Shown here in pieces: positions 1 to 5,667 of a DNA stretch of 7,850 nt (its first letter is position 1; every line of letters begins with the position of its first letter). Below the pieces are notes generated by a model. It had not been told where the DNA came from, searched no databases, and saw only the letters and a program-made list of their open reading frames with translations. Source of the DNA: Candidatus Rokuibacteriota bacterium (GTDB lineage Bacteria > Methylomirabilota > Methylomirabilia > Rokubacteriales > CSP1-6); contig JACORX010000357.1 in assembly GCA_016179165.1 (NCBI GenBank), forward strand, positions 1 through 7,850. The letters run 5' to 3'. A program made the position numbers and the translations under genes.

Positions 1-569
1 CGGCCAACCCGGACGTCTTCCTGCCGACCTCCTACACCTCCGACGCCTTCATCTTCGTCAAGACGGCGAAGAACCTGGACTATAACCCAAAGATGCTGAT
101 CGCCCAGAACGCCGGCTGGACCGACCCGACTTTCCTCACCGAGATGGGCAAGGACGCCGAGGGGCACATCACGCGCGCGCCCTTCGCGATGGACATGGCG
201 GACAAGAAGCCGATGATCAGGCCGATCAATGAGCTGTTCAAGAAGATGAAGGACAACCCGGGCGGCCGCGACATCTCCGACGTGCCTGCGCGGGCCTTCA
301 CCGGCTTCATCGTGCTGGCGGATGCCATCAACCGGGCGAAGAGCGTCAACCCCGAGGAGATCCGCAAGGCGCTCGCGGCCACCAACATGCCGCCAGAGCA
401 GCTCATCATGCCCTGGAGCGGCGTCAAGTTCGACGAGAAGGGCCAGAACACCGGCGTGCGTGCCATCCTCCAGCAGGTCCAGAAGGGGAAATACGCGACC
501 ATTTACCCCTTCGAGCTGGCCGCCGCCGACGTCGTCTACCCGCTGACGCCCTGGAAGGACCGGAAGTAA
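1..569 (+). CDS. Branched-chain amino-acid ABC transporter substrate-binding protein, C-terminal part (partial)
   Basis: The gene runs in from the left edge; the reading frame is open from base 3 and ends at TAA 567-569, leaving 188 visible residues. The text has the style of the C-terminal half of a periplasmic LivJ/LivK-type binding protein (Peripla_BP_6 family). It includes a segment near NPDVFLPTSYTSDA, a conserved GWTDPTF region, a helix with ARAFTGFIVLADAINRA, and a late IRKALAATNMP stretch followed by 'VKFDEKGQN', which is common near the end of this family. Such proteins capture leucine, isoleucine, valine or other amides and carboxylates outside the inner membrane and deliver them to the LivHM channel. 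The next four genes encode exactly that channel and its ATPases, which supports the call. The ligand cannot be read from this fragment, and the signal peptide lies outside the window. The symbol is left blank because livJ and livK cannot be told apart. Confidence 0.9.
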   Translation, partial: ANPDVFLPTSYTSDAFIFVKTAKNLDYNPKMLIAQNAGWTDPTFLTEMGKDAEGHITRAPFAMDMADKKPMIRPINELFKKMKDNPGGRDISDVPARAFTGFIVLADAINRAKSVNPEEIRKALAATNMPPEQLIMPWSGVKFDEKGQNTGVRAILQQVQKGKYATIYPFELAAADVVYPLTPWKDRK

Positions 570-593
570 CCCGACTGCGGCAGGCCGCTCAAG

Positions 594-651
594 AAGGTCC
601 AGATGCGAGGCGGCGCAGGGCGTCGAGAAGGGTCCAGTTGCGAGGCGGCGC
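594..651 (+). repeat. Imperfect tandem direct repeat in the intergenic gap
   Basis: Two copies of a 23-24-base unit lie at 594-616 and 628-651. They share GTCCAG[A/T]TGCGAGGCGG and differ by one substitution and one extra G. The copies start 34 bases apart. The second copy is also the 5' arm of the stem-loop at 628-743, so the first looks like a duplicated or leftover arm. No coding function is apparent. The unit resembles a REP-like intergenic repeat; whether it recurs in the genome cannot be seen here. Confidence 0.7.
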
Positions 652-743
652 CCGAAGGTCGCACGTGAGGCGTCCTCCTGTACGTTGAACGTGCGGCCGA
701 GGGCGCCCCAAGAGTCTTTGATAAATGGCGCAAATGGGCCCTT
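628..743 (+). repeat. Large nested stem-loop (REP-like intergenic element)
   Basis: Three nested complementary arm pairs are visible. The outer pair is AAGGGTCCAGTTGCG (628-642) with CGCAAATGGGCCCTT (729-743), 14 of 15 positions paired with one G-U wobble. The middle pair is GGCGCCC (647-653) with GGGCGCC (701-707). The inner pair is CGCACGT (660-666) with ACGTGCG (689-695). The element lies between the binding-protein stop and livH. In transcripts such structures can protect an upstream mRNA from 3' decay or attenuate read-through, giving more binding protein than permease. That role is inferred. There is no U-tract after the outer arm, so it is not a textbook intrinsic terminator. Confidence 0.7.
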
Positions 744-776
744 ATCGGCGGCCTGCCAGTGGGAGACTAGCGCGGC

Positions 777-1643
777 GTGACGGCCGAGGTTCTCCTCCAG
801 GGCATCGTGAGCGGCCTCCTCATGGGGTTCGTCTACGCGCTCATCGCCGCTGGGCTGTCCCTCATCTTCGGTCTCATGGAGATCGTCAACTTCGCCCACG
901 GCGAGTTCCTGATGCTGGCGATGTTCTCGACCTACTGGGCCTGGGCGCTCTGGCGGCTCGATCCGGTCGTCTCGCTGCCGCTGACGGCAGCGGCATTGTT
1001 CCTTCTGGGCTTCGCGACCTACCAGGGCCTGATCCGCTGGGTGCTGGGCGCGCCCATGCTGGCCCAGATCTTCGCCACCTTCGGGCTGGCCATCTTCCTG
1101 CGCTCGGCGGCGCAGGCGATCTGGGGCGTGGACTTCCACCTCGTGAAGGATCCGCTCGTCCAGGGACGCATCTCCCTGGCGGGGCTCTTCATCGGGCTGC
1201 CGCAGCTGATGGCCAGCGTGGGAGCGCTCCTGGCCTTCGTCTTCCTCAACTGGTTCATCAGCCGAACCGAGACGGGCCTGGCGCTGCGGGCGACGGCCCA
1301 GGACCGGCAGGCGGCCTCGCTCATGGGCATCGACACGGAGCGGATGTTCGCCCTCGGCTGGGGCATCGGCGCGGCCTGCGTGGGAGTGGCGGGGGCGCTC
1401 CTGACCATCTTCTTCTACGTCTTCCCCGACGTGGGCGCGAGCTTCGCGCTGCTGGCCTATGTGACGGTGGCTCTCGGCGGCTTCGGCAACGTGCCGGGGA
1501 CCTTGGTGGCCGGCGTAGTGGTGGGGTTGATCGAGGTGCTGGGCGGGCTGCTGATCGCGCCGGCGCTCAAGTACGTCGCTGTCTTCGTCCTCTATCTGCT
1601 GGTCGTCCTCTGGCGGCCACAGGGGCTGTTCGGGCGATTCTGA
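777..1643 (+). CDS. livH: Branched-chain amino-acid ABC transporter permease LivH
   Basis: This 288-residue hydrophobic protein is one of the two membrane subunits that form the LIV/HAAT-type import channel in the inner membrane. The family hallmark GLSLIFGLMEIVNFAHGEF lies at residues 26-44. The cytoplasmic EAA-type coupling loop, which contacts an ATPase, lies near residues 167-186 (GLALRATAQDRQAASLMGID). The C-terminal membrane segments end in LWRPQGLFGRF, typical of LivH. The length is normal for the family. The start is GTG 777: an in-frame TAG at 768-770 excludes anything further upstream, and a GGGAG sequence at 761-765 can serve as a somewhat distant ribosome binding site. The stop overlaps the livM start by one base (TGATG), so the two partner permeases should be translated together. 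Confidence 0.95.
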   Translation: MTAEVLLQGIVSGLLMGFVYALIAAGLSLIFGLMEIVNFAHGEFLMLAMFSTYWAWALWRLDPVVSLPLTAAALFLLGFATYQGLIRWVLGAPMLAQIFATFGLAIFLRSAAQAIWGVDFHLVKDPLVQGRISLAGLFIGLPQLMASVGALLAFVFLNWFISRTETGLALRATAQDRQAASLMGIDTERMFALGWGIGAACVGVAGALLTIFFYVFPDVGASFALLAYVTVALGGFGNVPGTLVAGVVVGLIEVLGGLLIAPALKYVAVFVLYLLVVLWRPQGLFGRF

Positions 1644-2602
1644 TGCCCAGGCCGCTCACCTTCACGGCCGGCCTCGTAGCGCTGGCTTTGCTCCTCACCT
1701 TCCCGCTGGTGTTCACGCTCCCCTACCCGCGCGATGTGATGATCCGCATCTTCCTCTACGCCACGCTCGCCACGGCGTGGAACGTGCTGGCGGGCTACTG
1801 CGGCCAGATCTCGCTCGGGCACGCCGTCTTTTTCGGCACGGGCGCCTACACCTCGACCGTGCTCGTCAAGTCGCTCGGCCTCACGCCGTGGGCCGGGATG
1901 CTGGCGGGGGCGGCGCTGGCCGTCGCGCTCTCCCAGGTGATCGGCTATCCCGTCTTCAGGCTGCGCGGCCACTACTTCGCCATCGCGACGATCGCGGTGG
2001 GCGAGATCGTCCAGACCTTCATGATCAACTGGGACTGGGTGGGCGGGGCGAGGGGGCTCTTCATCCCCATCGACCGGACGGGCTCGCTCCTCGCCTTCCA
2101 GTTCAGGGACAAGCAAGTCTACTACTACATCGCGCTCGGGCTTCTGCTGCTGGCGCTCTGGGTCACGCGGCGCATCGAGCGCTCGCGCACCGGCTACTAC
2201 TTCCGCGCCATCAGAGAAGACCAGGACGCCGCCGCGAGCCTGGGCATTCCGGTGGCGCGCTACAAGCAACGGGCGATGGCGGTCTCGGCCGCGCTGACGG
2301 CGTTGGGCGGGACCTTCTACGCCCAGTACATCCTCTTCATCGATCCGGAGTCTGTGCTGCCGCTGTCGCTCTCGATCCTGATCTGCCTGATCGCCGTCCT
2401 GGGCGGGGTGGGCACGCTCTGGGGACCGCTCATCGGCGCAGCCATCCTGGTCCCGCTGGGCGAGGCGACGCGCATCTACCTGGGCGGCACGGGCAAGGCC
2501 ATCGACCTGCTGATCTACGGCTTCCTGATCATGGTCATCTCGGTGGTCCAACCCGGCGGCATCATGGCGCTGGCCCAGCGCGGGCGCCGGCGGACCGGTT
2601 GA
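1643..2602 (+). CDS. livM: Branched-chain amino-acid ABC transporter permease LivM
   Basis: This 319-residue second membrane subunit of the importer pairs with LivH. Diagnostic segments are GQISLGHAVFFGTGAY (residues 54-69), GHYFAIATIAVGEIVQ (109-124) and the EAA-type loop YYFRAIREDQDAAASLGIP (about 185-203) that docks onto the ATPase. Several hydrophobic helices follow, ending in a charged tail. The ATG at 1643 shares its A with the livH stop TGA, and the TGA at 2600-2602 overlaps the livG ATG at 2602 in the same way. E. coli LivM is longer at its N terminus; about 320 residues is normal for many other bacteria. An open frame continues upstream of this start, but it is only the shifted reading of livH. 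Confidence 0.95.
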   Translation: MPRPLTFTAGLVALALLLTFPLVFTLPYPRDVMIRIFLYATLATAWNVLAGYCGQISLGHAVFFGTGAYTSTVLVKSLGLTPWAGMLAGAALAVALSQVIGYPVFRLRGHYFAIATIAVGEIVQTFMINWDWVGGARGLFIPIDRTGSLLAFQFRDKQVYYYIALGLLLLALWVTRRIERSRTGYYFRAIREDQDAAASLGIPVARYKQRAMAVSAALTALGGTFYAQYILFIDPESVLPLSLSILICLIAVLGGVGTLWGPLIGAAILVPLGEATRIYLGGTGKAIDLLIYGFLIMVISVVQPGGIMALAQRGRRRTG

Positions 2603-3342
2603 TGGACCGACCCGGAGAGGGGGTGTTGCTGGACGTGCGGGGCGTGACGAAGCGCTTCGGCGGGCTCGTCGCCAACAACGACATCTCTTTCCGCGTCGGC
2701 GCGGGAGAGATGGTGGGGATCATCGGCCCGAATGGCGCCGGCAAGTCCACGCTCTTCGATCTCCTCACGGGTTTCCAGCCGGCGGATGCGGGCGAGGTCC
2801 TGCTGGACGGCCGCCCTATCACGCGGTTCCGTCCGGACGAGATCAGCCGGCTCGGAGTGGCGCGCACCTTCCAGAAGCTCAGGCCTTTCACCCAGATGAC
2901 CGTCATCGAGAACGTGATGGTCGGCGCCTTCCAGAAGACGACCGACCTCGCTCGCGCCCGGAGGGACGCAACCAATGCTCTCGAGCGCGTCGGGCTCGCC
3001 GACAAGGCGGAGTCGCACGCGCGCGTGCTCTCGACCGGCCAGCGCAAGCGCCTCGAGCTGGCCCGCGCGCTGGCGACCAAGCCGCGCCTTCTGCTCCTCG
3101 ACGAGGTGACGGGCGGCGTGGACCTCCGCAGCATCCCGGGACTCGTCGCGCTCGTCCGGGAACTCAACGCCGCGGGCACGACGCTGGTCGTCATCGAGCA
3201 CAACATGGGCGTGATCATGGACGTTTCGCGGCGCATCGTGGCGCTTCACCTGGGCGAGGTCATCGCCGACGGGCCGCCCGCCGCCGTCGGCCGTGACCCG
3301 CGCGTCGTCGAGGCCTACCTGGGACAAGCCTATGTCCGCTGA
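2602..3342 (+). CDS. livG: Branched-chain amino-acid ABC transporter ATP-binding protein LivG
   Basis: This 246-residue ABC ATPase powers the LivHM channel from the cytoplasmic face. Walker A is GPNGAGKST (residues 42-50), with the Q-loop glutamine at 91 in ARTFQ. The signature is LSTGQ (143-147), Walker B is LLLLDE (163-168), and the H-loop is IEHN with H200. The LivG-type tail HNMGVIMDVSRRIVALHLGEVIADG follows. After the catalytic glutamate the sequence is VTGGVD, whereas LivG proteins more often have PAAGLNP or VMAGLNP, so the D-loop is unusual. All residues needed for ATP hydrolysis are present. The ATG overlaps the livM stop by one base, and the 3' end overlaps livF by 11 bases, which fits tight co-expression of the two ATPases. 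Confidence 0.94.
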   Translation: MDRPGEGVLLDVRGVTKRFGGLVANNDISFRVGAGEMVGIIGPNGAGKSTLFDLLTGFQPADAGEVLLDGRPITRFRPDEISRLGVARTFQKLRPFTQMTVIENVMVGAFQKTTDLARARRDATNALERVGLADKAESHARVLSTGQRKRLELARALATKPRLLLLDEVTGGVDLRSIPGLVALVRELNAAGTTLVVIEHNMGVIMDVSRRIVALHLGEVIADGPPAAVGRDPRVVEAYLGQAYVR

Positions 3343-4066
3343 CGCTCTGGGCGGCACCGCCCTCGAGGCCCGCGGCCTCGACGTCCTCTACGGCGACTAC
3401 CAGATCCTCTGGGACGTCTCCTTCCGCGCGCGCCGGGGCGAAGTCGTGGCGATCCTCGGGCCGAACGGCTCGGGCAAGTCCACGCTCATGAACACGCTCT
3501 CCGGGCTCGTACGGGCCCGCTCGGGAGAGATCAGCCTGGGAGACCGGCGCATCGAGAGCCTGCCGCCCCACAAGATCGTCGGGCTCGGCCTCGCTCACGT
3601 GTTGGAGCGCCGCCGGCTCTTCCCGTACCTGACGGTGCGCCAGAACCTCCTGCTGGGCGCCTATCACCCGGGAGCCAGGGCGCGCCGAGAAGAAACGCTG
3701 GCCGACGTCGAGGCCCTCTTCCCGCACCTGCGGGAGCGGCAGACCCAGATGGCGGGGACGCTCTCGGGCGGCGAGCAACAGATGGTCGCCATCGGCCGCG
3801 GCCTCATGGCGCGCCCCGCGCTGCTCATGGTGGACGAGCCCTTCCTGGGGCTGGCGCCGCGCGTGATCGAGCAGATCGCCGAAGTTCTGACCGCGATCAA
3901 CCGCGAGCGCGGCATCACGGTGGTCTTCATCGAGCAGAACGTTGAGCTGGCGCTTCGCATGGCTCACCGCGGCTACATCCTCGAATCCGGCCGCGCCATC
4001 CTCGAAGGCCCCTCCGCCGATCTCCTGGCGTCCTCCGAGGTCAAGCGCATCTTCCTGGGCCACTAG
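3332..4066 (+). CDS. livF: Branched-chain amino-acid ABC transporter ATP-binding protein LivF
   Basis: This 244-residue ABC ATPase partners with LivG. Walker A is GPNGSGKST (residues 43-51), the signature is LSGGEQQM (144-151), and Walker B ends in VDEP (167-170) followed by FLGLAP. At the H-loop position there is glutamine (IEQN, Q202), which is the usual state in LivF and not a defect. The family's conserved VPEGRR segment is VLERRR here (90-95). The chosen start is ATG 3332, which has GGGA at 3321-3324 as a well-spaced ribosome binding site and begins close to the first beta strand. An ATG at 3293 in the same frame would add 13 residues lying entirely inside livG and is less likely. This is the last gene of the importer operon. 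No clear intrinsic terminator follows the TAG at 4064-4066. Confidence 0.94.
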   Translation: MSADALGGTALEARGLDVLYGDYQILWDVSFRARRGEVVAILGPNGSGKSTLMNTLSGLVRARSGEISLGDRRIESLPPHKIVGLGLAHVLERRRLFPYLTVRQNLLLGAYHPGARARREETLADVEALFPHLRERQTQMAGTLSGGEQQMVAIGRGLMARPALLMVDEPFLGLAPRVIEQIAEVLTAINRERGITVVFIEQNVELALRMAHRGYILESGRAILEGPSADLLASSEVKRIFLGH

Positions 4067-4400
4067 CGCCCCTCCTGCGCCGCGGGGCTGGGCTGCGCGA
4101 CCCCCGCACCCCGGTCGCCCAGCGCCCGGGCCCGCCGCGCGTCACGATGAGTGCGAAGTAGACGAGAAGCGCGGAGAACCCGCGGCCCATGATCTCGAAG
4201 AAGTAGAAGAGCGGCGAGCGGGATCCTCTACTCTATTTCCGGGATGTCGTACCGCGGCTCGCCGTGAAGCGAAGGCTTCGGGACGCCCCCTCGTTCCGGG
4301 TCGCCGGCAAGCAGATCGCGCCGCCGGCGTGCAGGGCGTGAACCGGCGGATGTTGTGCCGGACGGCCCGACGCGATCCCGCCGCGGCGCCGGCCGCCCGG
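4067..4400. other. Convergent intergenic region with no defensible gene; possible gene fragments
   Basis: These 334 bases lie between the 3' ends of livF (plus) and the response regulator (minus). No complete gene is apparent. Three short protein-like stretches occur in incompatible frames. On the minus strand, about 4220-4135 encodes a hydrophobic run (PLFYFFEIMGRG, then SALLVYFALIV) with strong coding-like third positions. Also on the minus strand, a frame ends in GEPRYDIPEIE and TAG near 4236-4238. On the plus strand, near 4286-4320, SFRVAGKQIA resembles part of a YjbR/MmcQ-type protein but is cut off by stops and would need a frameshift. They may be debris of decayed genes. GC-rich palindromes occur (for example CGCCGG at 4310-4315 with CCGGCG downstream), but none has a T-tract. 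Confidence 0.4.
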
Positions 4401-5198
4401 CTACGACGCGCCGAGAGCGCGGCGGACCCGCACGAGACTAGACTCCGCCCGCCGGTGGGCATCGTCCGTGATGTCGCCGATGTCCTTGGCGAAGCGCAGG
4501 AGCGCGCGCATCTCGTTGAGGTACCGCCAGACTCTGCGGTGGTCGGCCCCCGGACCCTGGCGGACCAGCCGCAGGGCAATCCGCTCGATGCCCAACCCGA
4601 CAGATCGCCGGGCCTGCGGTGACATCGCGCGAGTGACCCGACACACTTCCAGCGCCAGCTCGTACGACGACACCGGGACCGAATCGGAAGGCGTCCCGAT
4701 GGCCGCGCCCCCAACCGGGACGGCGGGCGCATCGACCCGCGTCATCTTCTCCAGCGCCCGGTCCAGGTACCCGAAGTCGATCGGCTTCAAGATGTAGTCG
4801 AACGCTCCGAGCGCAATGGCCTCCTTCGCGAGGACCACGTCGTCGTTCCCGGAGACCATGAGGACGCCGATGCGGGGGGTCCGTGCCACGATGCGCTTCA
4901 ACGTCTCGATGCCGTCCATCTCCGGCATCCGCATGTCGAGGAGGATGGCGTCCGGATGATCCCCCTCGAGCAGGGCGAGGGCTTCCATCCCGCTGCCCAC
5001 GGTGTCTACGTCGAAGCCCTGGATGCTCAGATAGTCTTCGATGAGCCCCCGGATGGCGGGGTCGTCGTCGACGACCAGGATCCTCGCCCGGTAGGTTTCC
5101 ATCGGGTTGTCACCCCCCGCGACGTCGTCGGGCATCGTCAGGGTGACGGCAGCGCCGGCGGCACCGGGGAGCAGCTGGACATCCAACGGATGCTCCAT
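4401..5198 (-). CDS. Response regulator: CheY-like receiver with a C-terminal helical (four-helix-bundle-like) domain
   Basis: With the start at ATG 5198 the protein has 265 residues. Residues 37-152 are a CheY-type receiver: acidic pocket DDD (44-46), phospho-acceptor D88 in LLDMRMPEMDG, S116 as the switch Ser/Thr, and K138 in the KP motif. After an Ala/Pro/Gly-rich linker (about 153-177) comes an all-helical domain (178-262) beginning YELALEVCRVTRAM. It is not a recognised DNA-binding or enzymatic output domain. Its layout resembles the 23S rRNA IVP / Avd-like four-helix-bundle family: a start like ELALEVYRLTR, a second helix with basic and alanine residues, a third like RYLNEMRALLRFAKDIGDI, and a closing VRRAL. 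That match is inferred. The 5198 start overlaps the upstream gene's stop as TGATG, suggesting coupling. ATG 5102 would begin right at the receiver (METYRARILVVDDD) and remains an alternative. Confidence 0.88.
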   Translation of the reverse strand: MEHPLDVQLLPGAAGAAVTLTMPDDVAGGDNPMETYRARILVVDDDPAIRGLIEDYLSIQGFDVDTVGSGMEALALLEGDHPDAILLDMRMPEMDGIETLKRIVARTPRIGVLMVSGNDDVVLAKEAIALGAFDYILKPIDFGYLDRALEKMTRVDAPAVPVGGAAIGTPSDSVPVSSYELALEVCRVTRAMSPQARRSVGLGIERIALRLVRQGPGADHRRVWRYLNEMRALLRFAKDIGDITDDAHRRAESSLVRVRRALGAS

Positions 5199-5596
5199 CA
5201 CCGGTCCCGTTTCCACGCCAGTCCCGGAGCCGTCGCAGCCGCTCGCGCCGGGGCGCCGTTGCCCATGGCAGGGGGCTCTTCCCGCCGGAACGAGCCCCGA
5301 CGCTCCGAGGGTTGCAGGAGCGCGACCGCGTTGCTCGTCAGTCGCAGGATCTCGTTCATGATGACGGTCAAGCCATCCGACATCTCCTCCCGTTCCGCCC
5401 TCAGCTGCTGGAGCTCGGCCCGGAGCGGGGCAACTTCCTTGCGAAGCCCCTCGCTGTCCTTCGACGCGGCCTCAAACTGCGTCTTCATCTCCTCGCTCCT
5501 GTCCAGAAGCTGGGGGATCATCTCCAGGAGCGTGCCCGTCTCCTGAATCAATGCCACGGCGCGCTGGCGTATATCCGTCAATTCCATGACGTCCAC
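5198..5596 (-). CDS. Small coiled-coil protein of unknown function
   Basis: I do not recognise a family. The product has 132 residues from GTG 5596. This start is favoured because AGGAGG at 5606-5611 lies nine bases upstream; ATG 5587 would leave 18 bases. Residues about 6-95 look entirely helical and charged, with heptad-like spacing of leucines (LRKEVAPLRAELQQLRAEREE), so a coiled coil or long helical hairpin is likely. The last 35 or so residues are rich in Pro, Ala, Gly and Arg and look disordered. There is no signal peptide and no membrane segment, so it is probably cytoplasmic. It lies 71 bases downstream of the PilB/GspE-like ATPase, and its TGA overlaps the ATG of the response regulator. 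From this position it may be an adaptor or scaffold between regulator and ATPase, which is inference only. Confidence 0.75.
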   Translation of the reverse strand: MDVMELTDIRQRAVALIQETGTLLEMIPQLLDRSEEMKTQFEAASKDSEGLRKEVAPLRAELQQLRAEREEMSDGLTVIMNEILRLTSNAVALLQPSERRGSFRREEPPAMGNGAPARAAATAPGLAWKRDR

Positions 5597-5605
5597 GGTT
5601 TCTCT

Positions 5606-5611
5606 CCTCCT
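5606..5611 (-). promoter_or_regulatory. Shine-Dalgarno AGGAGG deciding the coiled-coil gene start
   Basis: A perfect AGGAGG, read on the minus strand, lies nine bases before GTG 5596 and 18 before ATG 5587. The spacing favours the GTG, which adds three residues (Met/Val, Asp, Val). Confidence 0.65.
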
Positions 5612-5667
5612 CGCGACCTCGCGGTCGGCGTGGGTTTCTATGAAAGGCACCGCTCGCGCGGCGACGG

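Noticed and set aside
725..1640. Long open frame on the plus strand in front of and continuous with livM
   Set aside because: It is the frame-shifted reading of livH, Arg/Gly/Ala-rich with no family features. livH (frame from 777) has clear membrane motifs. Only the part from 1643 is real (livM).
1592..2551. Long antisense frame opposite livM
   Set aside because: The composition is typical of an antisense shadow in high-GC DNA (Asp, Arg, Gln, His repeats). It has no domain, and the opposite strand is unambiguous.
4310..4340. Hairpin between the convergent operons as an intrinsic terminator
   Set aside because: The GCCGGC arms can pair over a long loop, but no T-tract follows on either strand. 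In DNA this GC-rich such palindromes are expected.
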